A DNA stretch of 64,000 bases from Symsagittifera roscoffensis (Eukaryota; Xenacoelomorpha; Acoela; Convolutidae), in assembly GCF_963678635.1 (NCBI RefSeq), contig NC_087071.1:42610153-42674152 (forward strand), in the 5' to 3' direction. Below are positions 43,701-56,354 of this stretch, piece by piece. Position numbers and translations under genes: made by a program. Each line of letters starts with the position of its first letter. Position 1 is the stretch's first letter. The notes beneath the pieces are model-generated. The model saw only the letters and a list, made by a program, of their open reading frames with translations. It was not told the DNA's origin and made no database searches.

Positions 43701-46700
43701 ATAACTGAGCACTTATCTAAATTTGGCTTTGAAAGAACATTTGTTGTATTTTTTTTTTAAAAAAAGAGGCTTTTTTGCATCATGATTTAAAGAATTTTTG
43801 CAACTAGTTGAAAAACAGAAGAAAAATTCACTGAATTGAAAAAAAACGTAAGCATTTCATTTTTTTAAACAACTGTAACTGTGGCATTTTTATTTTATTT
43901 TTTTAAAGATTGTTTGGTAATTTGGTACATATTTGAGCAAAACTTTGTCAATAAACAGATTTTAACTTTTATCAAAGAAAAAATTACTTGATCGTGATGT
44001 TTAAAATCATAACCATTTGAGAAACAAAAAATTGTTTTCAACTGTTCAGGTTGATACTCTGAGCTTTGTACCAATAATAGTAGTAGAAGAGTGAGGCGAT
44101 CAGGGGGGGGGGGGGGGGGAGTTTGACCTCCATGCATTAAGATAGGGAATAGAGTATACGGTCTCCAAGCTATGTATTAAGATAGGGAATAGATTTGCTT
44201 TGTCTTCAGATAGCAGGTTTCAGATGGTAAGTTTCACATGGTAAATTTCAGAAAAATTTTTGATGCCCGAATTTTTTTAGTTGGGTTTTGCCGATACTTG
44301 CGTTTCTTAGCTAGTTTCTACGGTTTAGATGTTTTGATTATTGTTTTTTAGGTTTGATTCAACGAGAAAACTATCTAAAGCTATACTGAAAACTAACAGA
44401 ACTTCGAGAAAAAAATCATGTTTTTTGAAAAAAGTTTTGGTTTTTGTGTGGAAATGTCAAGTTTTTTCGCAAAAATTTTGGCGCTTATTATCTAATTGTT
44501 AATTATTACTGGTTAACTACGTGTAGGTCGTGGAATTAAGGTTATTTCTTTTGTTTTATGGTACGTGGTAGGTCAATGGTAAGAGTTTTTGGGCAAAAAC
44601 TTGAAGTTTTTGTCACAAAAATTGAAAATTTTTCATAAAAACTTTACAAAACTATAAGATTTGTTGTAATTCGATCTATTTTTTTGAATAATCTTACTTT
44701 CTATCTATCTGAATTTATGCCGAAACCTACTGAAACTTCAAAAAAAGTCAAATTTTTCTAAAAATTTGAAAAGTTTCAAGTTTTTGGGAAAAAATGCAAA
44801 AATTTCAAAGTTTTCGGAAAAATTGCAAAAATTTCAAAGTTTTTGGTACAAGATGCAAATTTTTGGAAAGAACCGCAAAAATCTCAACGTTTTGACGAGT
44901 TTTTTGTTAATTCTGACCTATTTGAATAAAAAGTAAATACGTTTAGAGTTAAAAATTAAGCTCAAATTGTATTTCAATTGGCATCATATTGAGACACTGA
45001 TAAAAAACTTTGAATAGAAATATAGATTTTTTCAGAATTTACTCTCAAAATAATACAATACGACGGAATTTACCCTATTTCTAGCCAAAAAGTGGTTTAT
45101 ATAATGCTCTGAACACAAACAACTCATATTAGCTGAATCAATAGTGATAATTCGGATTTCTCGTGAAAATAAGTTACTTAATCGTAAAAACTTTGAATAG
45201 AAATATAGATTTTTTCAGAATTTATTCTCAAAATAATAAAGTACGACGGAATTTACCCTATTTCTAGCCAAAAAGTGATTTATATAATACTCTGAACACA
45301 AAAAAACTCATATTATCTGAATCAATATTAATACTTCGGATTTCTCGGGAAAATAAGGTAATTAATCGTAATTTTCGAGAAAGAAAAAATTAATCGAATC
45401 TATCCAAATTTTTCCATTTTTAAGCTTTGATTTGTGTAAGTAACAGGTTTTTTTGTTCAATTCAATGAGAATTCACCTTAGATTCTTAATTCAATGGAAC
45501 AATAAGAGCAATATTCATTGAAATTTCTAGATCAATTTCCATGATCCAGCTCCTCCTCAGTTTTTTCTCAAAGAATAACGCAAACTTGTACAAATTACAA
45601 GTTCTCAGACGTTTCTAACCTTATTATTAATCATAAATTCCAGATCATTGACAAAAACTGAACATTTTACTGCTAAAGTTGACTAAAATTGGGGTATTTT
45701 TCTCTCATTAGTATATTAGATTGTATGATATTCAACAAAATCTTCTTGAAAACTGATGATTATCTCTCTGTTGCTTCTAAACATGGTTTTTCCGGAGAAA
45801 ATTTCTATGTCTTAGCTTATCCTTGCTTTCTGCTCCATGCATGTTTTCGCTCTTGAACTCACTTTGCTAGAAATTTTAATCAGAACTGAGGAGTTTAAGA
45901 GAAAATAGTATCAGTTGAACGAACATTTTGTTGGCAGAGAAAAATTAGAACTGATAACGTCTTATGATTACCATCTAACTTGTTATCCTTTAGGTTCCCT
46001 TGTTTATTTGCAACCCCTACTTACTTCAGCGAAAAACCAACTTTTGAGACCATGAACTATCACTTTTCTTGCAAAAAGTTTGTAATTCGCTTTTTGTTCT
46101 TGATTTTGTCGGAAGTTTTCTCAAAAAAGTCGAAGTGAGAAACAATCGCTGCTATTTTAAGCATTCGAAAGCACATGTATACTTCGAGAACAAAAAGGTG
46201 TATTTTTACGTTGATTTCTTAGAATATATTTAGAGCAATTCTATTGTTTATAACCTGCAAAACCATCGGAAGTAGAAATGGGCAAGGGAACTTAGTTCCA
46301 TATTTCTGCAACATTTATAACATCCAAAAGATCTGTTCTCAAAAATATCGATTAAGGAAAAGAAATCTAGGTGCAAACTGTAACAATTGAATAATTTTTT
46401 GCTAAATTTTTTAAGCAAAAAATCTATATTTCAATGTAATTTTCTAATTGAAAAAATTGAAGCTAAACAGAACTTAATTTTTACTGTGTGTCTAATTGAA
46501 GTTTGTCTCCATAGAATTAAGAGGTTATAAATCTGGTTCTGCTAAAGTATTAGTTTGCTTAGAATTTTTCAGCGGGCGCCATATTATTTTCTCCAAATAT
46601 CTTTCTACACCGAATTTTTTTATCCAAAACCATGAAATGTAGATCTTGAAAGCAAATTTTTGATTTATGCTTCATGTATCATCTTCCAAAAGATGTCGGA

Positions 46701-47028
46701 AGTGGGTTTATTTCACAACAAACTATTTTCAAAAAATCTGAATTTTCATATAAGTTAAACTAGTATATCAAATGATAAAAAAATTCCAAACATTACACTT
46801 TTATGTTGGATTTTTTCTCAAGATGTATTATATAAGCTAAATTTTAAAAAAAAATCTCTAAACTCCTAATGAATTAAATTAATTTTCCATCCCAATTTGA
46901 TATTTTTTCAGTTTCTGCTTCATCTATTATCTTCCAACTTAATCCATTTTGAATAAAGTTTTATTTGAAAATTGAGTTTTAGATGGAAAATGTATCATTT
47001 CAACGAACGTTCATTAATCCGAAGCTTT
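40710..47028 (+). repeat. 6.3-kb tandem duplication, copy 1
   Basis: Starts at a T run followed by gcccaaagtactg (g at 40,718) and ends cattaatccgaagc. Copy 2 follows immediately. Non-coding: no ORF is conserved in frame. Inside are degenerate modules spaced ~0.85-1.0 kb (tctcttgaatccag at ~41,955 and ~42,790, tttctggaatccag at ~43,672; 'tggagccagtttttgattaaaa' at ~42,322 and ~43,351). There are also repeats of a 'tgtaagtggaatccgc'-type unit (41,620-42,640), a G run at 44,105-44,119, and a 'gcaaaaatttcaaag' array (44,750-44,900). Confidence 0.9.
45002..45367 (+). repeat. 183-bp internal tandem duplication, present only in copy 1
   Basis: aactttgaatagaaatatag occurs with an offset of 183 bases (c of 'actttg' at 45,008 and 45,191), and the intervening sequence is ~92% alike by eye. 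Copy 2 of the 6-kb unit has a single version near 51,264, so this arose after or was lost since the 6-kb duplication. Confidence 0.85.
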
Positions 47029-50000
47029 TTTTTTGCCCAAAGTACTGTTTTTGCGTAATAGAAAATTGGCTGAACAAAATTTCCAACTTTTATTGCTCAA
47101 AGTATTTTGATTAAAATCTAATTTTATTTGCTAAACAAACGCAATTGAATTGAAAGCATCTACCACTCGTTGAAAAATATCTTTTTTGAAACTTATTCAC
47201 AGCTAACTACCTTTTATCTCAGCTCTGTTACTTGCACTTTGATTTATTTTTTTCCATTTTCAGTCTCTTTCTTTATTCGAAGAGAGTAACAGTCGTATGC
47301 ACTTGTTGGCGTTTTGACCTTGATTGATAATATTTGAGTTAACTCTCTGGGATTTTTGTGGAATAATTGATGTACGAATTCAAAATTGGCACAATGTTGT
47401 GATCACGAGATATATCTGGAAATCACTTCAATGCACATCACCAGAAGCATGTCTCCATGACTGAAAACCAATTTGGAATAACACAGATGTTGCGACAGGC
47501 AGCTGAGTATGTTGGAATAGACTACCCCAAGTTTCGATGACTTACGAATTTGTTGGGAAGATAACGGAAGATATCAACCCCATCGAAATCGACAACACTG
47601 TCGAAATTGACAAACAGTGAAAGGTTCTCGGAAGCAAGGAATCCAGTGAGTGAATTAAAGAAAAAACCACCAGCAATAGAGTCAAAACGTCATTGAAGTT
47701 AATTGTGAACTAGCCAGCAGCTTGACAGCTCTATGATTTGATTATTAATTTTGAAAAAAAAAATTGGTTTGCTATAAATAATTCTTGTTTTGGGTCAAGA
47801 ATTCTTTGTAAACTTTTTTCTATTGGTGCAAAAATTCAAAAAGTTGCTTACAAAAAAACACTTGGTTTAAAAAATTTTGCTAAATGGTTGAATCATGCTA
47901 AAAATTCTGAGCCCTTGCGTGAATAAACTTGGAATTTTGTGAATTGTAAGTGGACTCCGGGCCAAAATTTTTTATTTTTTTCATTTTTCAATTTTCTTAG
48001 CTGAATCTTGAAATCCACGGACAACTAGCTCAAACACTGTATTGCTCAAAATCTCTCCAAAACAGTCAGTTTTGGGGAATCTGCAACATATTTTGGTGAA
48101 TTCGGGGCGGTTTGTGGAATCCAAAAAATATAAGTTTAATTGCATAGTAAACTTAAGCTGTCGGGAATCACTCAGTTGTAAGTAGAATCCGCAAAATAAG
48201 ATCGAAATCCGCAAACTTTAAGTGGAATCCGCTTTCCGATCCCACTTTGAAACATTAATGAAATATTTCTTTTGAAACCAGACACAGAATTCACGCGTCT
48301 AGACAGCGTAAAGTTCAAATTTTAATGTCGTTTGTTGCACTATATTGAAAAAACAAAACAAAACATCGTGCTAAAAGACTCAAGTGTGTTTTGCGTCGAT
48401 GTTTAGAAAACAGAAGAAATTATTGCATCTTTTTCACACAATTATAACACAATTTTTTTTTCAATTTTTCCTATTTTTTCGATATTTTTGTTATTAGTTG
48501 GGAGAAAATTGGTCGATTCACTTTTTTTTCTACTTTTTTAAAGAAATGAAAATGACATGACCACGATTTTGAGTTTCATTTTTTGAGTTTTGTTTTTTAC
48601 GATTCTTTTGTAGAATTTCTGAGCCGATAGACTACGTGGAGCCAGTTTTTGATTAAAATCTAGATAATGTCAGTGAAATACTTTGCGTATTAATTTTTAT
48701 TTGCAGTTTTTCGCTCAAATTTGCTCCAAAAACAACTGTTTGAGGAATCGAAGAATAAATAAGAATATATATTTAGCAATCTTAAGCTGGTGTGGATTCC
48801 GCAGTTGTAAATAGAATCCGCGAATTTTAAGCGGAGTCTTCAAATTGTAAGACGATTCCAAAAACTGTACGTGGAATACCCAAATTGTAGGGGATTTGAG
48901 CTAATTGTGAGCAAAATCTGCAATTTGTGAACGGATCCCCATACAATTCGGAACCATTTACGATTGCGCAATTCGCTTATATTTAAGGAATTTGGAACAA
49001 CTACCTAGATTCGCTCAATGCGGAAACCTCAACAAGACTGATTTGCCAACAAAATATATTTTACAGATATTTGTACACTTAAGCATGCAACATTTGAAGG
49101 ATTTCTCTCTTGAATCCAGGAATCTACAGACACAAAATTTTGCACCTCTCCAGTGCACAATTTGGCTGTGGAACTACAGTTTCTTTTTGCAAGATGTTTA
49201 AAATTATTTAGACATTTTTTGCAGCGTGATGGAAAAAACGAAACTTTTTGTGCATCTTTTGTGAAAGAGTTGGATTAGAAAATTTTAACGATTTTTCATA
49301 TTGCCAGAAATTTGAAACAAAATTGCTAGTAGTTCAAAGTCAGATGACTTTTTCGTGTCTTTTTTTTCCAAAAAAGGGATGGCTCTTTTTCATGTTCTTT
49401 GTTCAATTGTGACAACTTTTTTTCAATTTCTCTAAGAATTGTTGATTTTTTTGTATCTACTTGAGCAAAGTTCGGTAGATAAAAATTTTTTTTTCTTAAT
49501 TTTCTTGAAAAAAAAAAGATGATCACGATTTTCAAAACCAAAAACGACAAGGAAATAATAGTTTCTTTGAGCAAATCAGGTTGATATTCCGATTTTTTCA
49601 CCTATTCAGATTTTTCCAGAAATGCTGTGCCAATAATTTACATGGAGCCAATTTCTGATTAAAACATAGATATTGTTTTTTGAAAGTTTTGCGTACCAAT
49701 GTATACGTGCTCGAAATTGCTCCAAAAACAGGCAACTTTCTAAATTTAGGCAAGTTTGAAAATCAGTGTAGAATTGATGAAGTATTAACAAAACATTCGT
49801 TTAGCAAAACTGAGCTGGCGTGGGTCCATAACTATATTCGCTCTTTGCCAAAATTGCAACGAAACAAATGTACCAAATTTTTTTACAGGTGTTTATACAC
49901 TAAACTAAAAAAAATTATAAACGGAAACCGCTAATCTTTTGGAACCTGTTGAATGAGTTATTTCTGGAATCCAGGAACCTACTGTTTAATAACTGAGCAC

Positions 50001-53000
50001 TTATCTAAATTTGGCTTTGAAAGAACATTAGTTGTATTTTTTTTTTAAAAAAAGAGGCTTCTTGCATCATGATTTAAAGAATTTTTGCAACTAGTTGAAA
50101 AACAGAAGAAAAATTCACTGGATTGAAAAAAAAACGTAAGCATTTCATTTTTTTAAACAACTGTAACTGTGGCTTTTTTATTTTATTTTTTTAAAATTTG
50201 TTTGGTAATTTAGTGCATATTTGAGCAAAACTTTGTCGATAAACAGATTTTAACTTTTATCAAAGAATAATTTACTTGATCGTGATGTTTAAAATCATAA
50301 CCATTTGAGAAACAAAAAATTATTTTCAACAGTTCAGGTTGATACTCTGAGCTTTGTACCAATAAAAGTAGTAGAAAAGTGAGGCGATCAGGGGGGTGGG
50401 GGATTTGATCTCCATGCATTAAGATAGGGAATAGAGTATACGGTCTCCAAGCTATGTATTAAGATAGGGAATAGATTTCCTTTGTATTAAGATAGCAGGT
50501 TTCAGATGGTAAGTTTCAGATGGTAAATTTCAGAAAAATTTTTGATGCCCGAATTTTTTTAGTTCGGTTTTGCCAATACTTGCGTTTCTTAGCTAGTTTC
50601 TACGGTTTAGATGTTTTGATTATTGTTTTGTAGGTTTGATTCAACGAGAAAACTATCTAAAGCTATACTGAAACCTAACAGAACTTCGAGAAAAAGATCA
50701 TGTTTTTTGAAAAAAAGTTTTGGTTTTTGTGTGGAAATGTCAAGTTTTTTCGCAAAAATTTTGGCGCTTATTATCCAATTGTTAATTATTACTGGTTAAC
50801 TACGTGTAGGTCGTGGAATTAAGGTTATTTCTTTTGTTTTATGGTAGGTGGTAAGTCAATGGTAAGAGTTTTTGGGTAAAAACTTGAAGTTTTTGTCACA
50901 AAAATTGAAAATTTTTCATAAAAACTTTAAAAAAACTATAAGATTTGTTGTAATTCGATCTATTTTTTTGAATTATCTTAGTTTCTATCTATCTGGATTT
51001 ATGCCGAAACCTACTGAAACTTCAAAAAAAGTCAAATTTTTAGAAAAATTTGAAAAGTTTCAAGTTTTTGGGAAAAAATGCAAAAATTTCAAAGTTTTTG
51101 GTACAAGATGCAAATTTTTGGAAAGAACTGCAAAAATCTCAACGTTTTGACGAGTTTTTTGTTACTTCTGACCTATTTGAATAAAAAAGTAAATACGATT
51201 AGAGTTTAAAATTAAGCTCAAATTGTATTTCAATTGGCATCATATTGAGACACTGATAAAAAACTTTGAATAGAAATATAGATTTTTTCAGAATTTACTC
51301 TCAAAATAATACAATACGACGGAATTTACCCTAATTCTAGCCAAAAAGGGGTTTATAGAATGCTCTGAACACAAACAACTCATATTAGCTGAATCAATAG
51401 CGAAATTCGGATTTCTCGTGAAAATAAGGTAATTAATCGTATTTTTCGAGAAAGAAAAAATTAATCGAATCTATCCAAATTTTTCCATTTTTAAGCTTTG
51501 ATTTGTGTAATTAACTGGTTTTTTTGTTCAATTCAATGAGAATTCACTTTAGATTCTTAATTCAATTGAACAATAAGAGCAATATTCATTGAAATTTCTA
51601 GATCAATTTCCATGATCCAGCTCCTCCTCAGTTTTTTCTCAAAGAATAACACAAACTTGTACAAATTACAACTTCTCATACGTTTCTAAACTTATTATTA
51701 ATCATAAATTCCAGATCAATGACAAAAATTGAACATTTTACTGCTAAAATGGACTAAAATTGGGGTAATTTTCTCTCATTAGTATATTAGATTGTATGAT
51801 ATTCAACAAAATCTTCTTCAAAACTGATGATTATCTCTCTGTTGCTTCTAAACATGGTTTTTCCGGAGAAAATTTCTATGTCTTAAGCTTATTCTTGCTT
51901 TCTGCTCATTGCATGTTTTCGCTCTTGAACTCACTTTGCTAGAAATTTTAATCAGAACTGAGGAGTTTAAGAGAAAATAGTATCAGTTGAACGAACGTTT
52001 TGTTGGCAGAGAAAAAATTAGAACTGATAACGTCTTATGATTATCATCTAACTTGTTATCCTTTAGGTTCCCTTGTTTATTTGCAACCCCAACTAACTTC
52101 AGCGAAAAACCAACTTTTGAGACCATGAACTATCACTTTTCTTGCAAAAAGTTTGTAATTCGCTTTTTGTTCTTGATTTTGTCGGAAGTTTTCTCAAAAA
52201 AGTCGAAGTGAGAAACAATCGCTGCTATTTTAAGCATTCGAAAGCACATGTATACTTCGAGAACAAAAAGGTGTATTTTTACGTTGATTTCTTAGAATAT
52301 ATTTAGAGCAATTCTATTGTTTATAACCTGCAAAACCATCGGAAGTAGAAATGGGCAAGGGAACTTAGTTCCATATTTCTGCAACATTTATAACATCCAA
52401 AAGATCTGTTCTCAAAAATATCGATTACGGAAAAAAAATCTAGGTGCAAACTGTAACAATTGAATAATTTTGCTAAATTTTTTAAGCAAAAAATCTATAT
52501 TTCAATGTAATTTTCTAATTGAAAAAATTGAAGCTAAACAGAACTTAATTTTTACTGTGTGTCTAATTGAAGTTTGTCTCCATAGAATTAGGAGGTTATA
52601 CATCTGGTTCTGCTAAAGTATTAGTTTGCTTAGAATTTTTCAGCGCGCGCCATATTTTTTTCTCCAAAAATCTTTCTAAACCGAATTTTTTTATCCAAAA
52701 CCATGAAATGTAGATCTTGAAAGCAAATTTTTGATTTATGCTTCATGTATCATCTTCCAAAAGATGTTGGAAGTGGGTTTACTTCACAACAAAATATTTC
52801 CAAAATATCTGAATTTTCATATAAGTTAAACTAGTATGTCAAATGATAAAAGAATTCCAAACATTACACTTTTATGTTGGATTTTTTCTCAAGATGTATT
52901 ATATAAGCTAATTTAAAAAAAAAATCTCTAAACTCCTAATTAGTTAAAATAATTCTTGATCCCAATTTGATATTTTTTCAGTTTCTGCTTCATCTACTAT

Positions 53001-53095
53001 CTTCCAACTTAATCCAATTTGAATAAAGTTTTATTTGAAAATTGAGTTTTAGATGGAAAATGTATCATTTCAACAAACGTTCATTAATCCGAAGC
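47029..53095 (+). repeat. 6.07-kb tandem duplication, copy 2
   Basis: Matches copy 1 at an offset of 6,317 at its start, falling to 6,073 at its end. The loss of the 183-bp internal duplicate and other indels account for the difference. Copies are mostly >95% alike by eye. Non-coding. Confidence 0.9.
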
Positions 53096-53670
53096 AGAAT
53101 TAATACCATAAATCCTTTTCAAAAAAACTTCAGACTATTTTCTCGACCTGATAACTTTGTGCTGCTGTTTCAACTCTGAATTTCTTTATTGAAGTAATTT
53201 TTTGTAATTTTTTGCTTGAAAATGATGTATAAAATTATCTTGAAACTTTCAAAACTTAGCAAAAGATAGATTTTTTCACCTTTTCCAGGTAAGTTATCAA
53301 GTTTCCGAATCAAAGAAAAAAAAAGCAAAAGAAAATCTTAATTCTTAGTAAATCAATCCCCAATATCTGCTACGCACTACTCTATGATTTTTTTACAAGC
53401 ACTAAGCAAGGAAAATTTTAAATTGGTTACTAGGCAAAACATTTCAATTAATCAATGTTTTACAAATATTCATTAATTAAAAGTAATTCAACAAATACTT
53501 AAGCACTCATTAGCATATGTGATTCACTTTTACTGCAAATTTATCGCAACAAAATTGCGCGCCTAATCTCCGTAAACAAAAAATATGAAGTCGAATATTT
53601 GAATTTAACGAGAGAATATATCGGCAAATTTCTCGTCCTTTCGGTCGGGTATAACTTCAATAATCTTCGA
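52437..53670 (+). repeat. 1.23-kb tandem duplication, unit 1
   Basis: Begins aatctaggtgcaaactgtaac (also at 46,364 in copy 1). It ends with 111 bases of BEL LTR joined to the next unit at about 53,665-53,670. It contains the last ~660 bases of the 6-kb unit plus ~570 bases of flanking DNA. Confidence 0.85.
53556..53666 (-). mobile_element. partial BEL LTR, trapped at a duplication junction
   Basis: tgcgcgcctaatctccgtaaac through cttcaataat matches the first ~110 bases (plus orientation) of the LTR at 54,816 and 62,869. It is preceded by the same flank, including AAAAT (caacaaaat here, cagcaaaat at 54,815). It is therefore a copy of the same insertion edge rather than an independent insertion. 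Confidence 0.85.
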
Positions 53671-54650
53671 AATCTAGGTGCAAACTGTAACAATTGAATA
53701 ATTTTGCTAAATTTTTTCAGCAAAAAATCTAAATTTCAATGTAATTTTCTAATTGAAAAAATTGAAGCTAAACAGAACTTAATTTTTACTGTGTGTCTAA
53801 TTGAAGTTTGTCTCCATAGAATTAAGAGGTTATACATCTGGTTCTGCTAAAATATTAGTTTGCTTAGAATTTTTCAGCGGGCGCCATATTATTTTCTCCA
53901 AAAATCTTACTACACAGAATTTTTTTATCCAAAACCATGAAATGTAGATCTTGAAACCAAATTTGTGATTTATGTTTCATGTATCATCTTCCAAAAGATG
54001 TTGGAAGTGGGTTTACTTCACAACAAAATATTTTCAAAATATCTGAATTTTCATATAAAATGAACTAGTATATCAAAAGATGAAAGAATTCCAAACATTA
54101 CACTTTTATGTTGGATTTTTTCTCAAGATGTATTATATAAGCTAAGTTAAAAAAAAAATCTCTCAACTCCTAGTGAATTGAATTAATTTTTGATCCCAAT
54201 TTGATATTTTTTCAGTTTCTGCTTCATCTAGTTTCTTCCAACTTAATCCAATTTGAATAAAGTTTTATTTGAAAATTGAGTTTTAGATGGAAAATGTATC
54301 ATTTCAACAAACGTTCATTAATCCGAAGCAGAATTAATACCATAAATCCTTTTCAAAAAAACTTCAGACTATTTTCTCGACCTGATAACTGTGTGTTGCT
54401 GTTTCAACTCTGAATTTCTTTATTGAAGTAATTTTTTGTAATTTTTTGCGTGAAAATGATGTATAATATTATCTTGAAACTTTCAAAACTTAGCAAAAGA
54501 TAGATTTTTTCACCTTTTCCAGGTAAGTTATCAAGTTTCTGAATCAAAGAAAAAAAAGCAAAAGAAAATCTTAATTCTTAGTAAATCAATCCCCAATATC
54601 TGCTACGCACTACTCTATGATTTTTTTACAAGCACTAAGCAAGGAAAATT

Positions 54651-54735
54651 TTAAATTGGTTACTAGGCAAAACATTTCAAAAGTTTACAAATTGGTTACT
54701 AGGCAATTTTTAAATTGGTTACTAGGCAATTCATT
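54651..54735 (+). repeat. minisatellite, aaattggttactaggca x3
   Basis: Three copies at about 54,652, 54,690 and 54,714 with variable spacers. Only one copy exists in unit 1 (53,420). Confidence 0.85.
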
Positions 54736-54810
54736 TTTAAAAGTATTTCAACAAATACTTAAGCACTCATTAGCATATGTGATTCACTTTTACTGCAAGT
54801 TTATCGCAGC

Positions 54811-54815
54811 AAAAT
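54811..54815. repeat. BEL target-site duplication, left (AAAAT)
   Basis: AAAAT immediately precedes the left LTR and immediately follows the right LTR at 63375-63379. Confidence 0.85.
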
Positions 54816-55310
54816 TGTGCGCCTAAGCTCCGTAAATAAAAAATATGAAGTCGAATATTTGAATTTAACGAGAGAATTTATCGGCAAATTTCTCGTCCTT
54901 TCGGTCGGGTATAACTTCAATAATATTCAATAACATCATAACTTTAATAATATTTGTCACCAATTCACAGCTTTAATAACAAATTGGCGCAAGCTAGCCA
55001 CAAGAACCGGTCGGTAATGTCATTGAGACAAATTGCTCTTTTTTAGCGGTCAGCCTTAATCAAGGCTGAACCGAATTAGAATCAAAAAACAGTTAAAATA
55101 GGATATAACCCCTTTTTCAGTATATTAATACATGGGCAGGTGGGGGACTCGAACCTACGTCAACTGTTATGTTACGTTACTTTGTCTTAGTCCGCTTGGC
55201 CAACTGTGCTTATGGTTGTTACATTTTGGTTCAACTTTATATGCATTTATACTCTCGCACATTTACGTTTATACGCATTTGTACCATTGTTTTATATTTG
55301 CGCTGCAACA
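54816..55310 (-). repeat. 3' LTR of the BEL element (495 bp)
   Basis: tgtgcgcctaagctccg through cgctgcaaca. It matches 62869-63374 closely with a few small indels. It contains the tRNA-like segment described separately and the terminal nine codons plus stop of the pol ORF (stop at 55292-55294). Confidence 0.9.
55133..55213 (-). repeat. tRNA-like sequence inside the 3' LTR
   Basis: On the minus strand: TGGCCAAGCGGACTAAG (55186-55202), an A box of Leu/Ser-tRNA type, and GGTTCGAGTCC (55145-55155), a B box, followed by CCCACCTGCCCA. The long interval between boxes fits a type II tRNA. The acceptor arms do not pair well, so it is a relic rather than a tRNA gene. Confidence 0.6.
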
Positions 55311-56354
55311 TCCTCCACCCCTAAACAAGGAAGAACGGGAGCGAGCTTTACGGTCGGGCGGGTCAGCTCGCTCGTAACGGTCTTTATGTCGGCGGATCTC
55401 GCGCATCCGTCCTTGCCATAGTGCAGTCTTAGGATACGTGCGAGTGGATAATGTCCACGTGGAGTGTCAGGCTCTATGACCCAAACCAAGTCGCCGGCTT
55501 TCAACTTAACGTCTGACTGGTTGTGCCACTTTGCCCTCCTATTGAGGGAAGGAACGTATTCCGGCATCCACCGTGTACATATTGCGTTAGCGTATGATTG
55601 CGCTCTAGCGAACCGCTTCTTAAGGTCGAAGCTTACTTCGAAACTTAGCGACGGAAAACTCGCTGCATGTTGACCAAGAATAAAATGATTCAGGGTCAAC
55701 GCCTCTAGTTCTAGCGGATCGGAATTAACGGCTGTTATCGGTCTAGCGTTGAGTGGTTGCTCAACAAGGCACAGCGTGGTTTTTAGCACCTCCTCAGTTA
55801 CTTTTCTGTTGCCTAAGATGTCATACAAAACGCGCTTAACACTCCGAACAAATCGCTCCCAGGACCCACCATGGTGCAGTGCAATGGTTGGATTGAATTT
55901 CCACTTGATCCCTTTCTGAACAAAAACAGCGGGTGCGAGCTTGTTCCAACTCTCAACGCAAGCTAATAGCTCTTTCTTAGCGCCAACAAAGTTGTCGGAC
56001 ATGATGGTAGTCGGAGTACCGCGACGTGCGATAAACCTCTCCGAGCCCATCACACAAGAGCTTGTGTCGAGCGAGGGGACCACTTCAATGTGCACCACTC
56101 TAGTGGCAAGACAGGTGAACAAAAAAACCCCACCTCTTTTCCGTAATTCTCCGGATTGGAACTAGGAACGGCCCAAAGTAGTCGACATCTGTGTTAGAGA
56201 AAGGAGGTTGCTTGTAACCCAGCCTTTCAATGGGCGGATTAGCCATATAATGAGTTACTGTTTGCGCTTTGCGTTTTCGGCACGCAACGCAAGTATTTTC
56301 AATGTTTCGCAGCAACCATCGCGAATTTAACACAACGTACTTCAAATTAACCAC
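55292..56354 (-). pseudogene. BEL integrase core and C-terminus
   Basis: ORF 56100-56354 has NTCVACRKRKAQ (the CC of the finger) and NTDVDYFGPFLVP (first Asp). ORF 55292-56122 continues with FTCLATRVVHIEVV, IARRGTPTTIMSDNFVGAKK (second Asp; the usual residues after SDN are partly deleted) and ALHHGGSWERFVRSVK (Glu). The C-terminus has KAGDLVWVIEPDTPRGHYPL and ARILRLHYGKDG, typical of BEL/Pao integrases. The stop lies within the LTR. One frame change at about 56,110. Confidence 0.85.
55311..55325 (-). promoter_or_regulatory. BEL polypurine tract (inside the ORF)
   Basis: The minus strand reads AGGGGTGGAGGA right next to the 3' LTR, the usual plus-strand primer. It is also translated (G-V-E-D) as part of the pol C-terminus. 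Confidence 0.6.

Larger units (their letters stand above)
53671..54904 (+). repeat. 1.23-kb tandem duplication, unit 2
   Basis: Second copy, running without a break into the intact BEL element's left LTR. It has an extra minisatellite (54,651-54,735) not present in unit 1. Confidence 0.85.

Noticed and set aside
50872-51150. 92-codon Lys/Phe-rich ORF
   Set aside because: Low-complexity translation of the 'gcaaaaatttcaaag' array. The equivalent in copy 1 is not open.
53556-53666. Solo LTR or second BEL insertion
   Set aside because: It is truncated at 111 bases and shares the original flank and target copy, so it is a duplicate of the intact element's edge.
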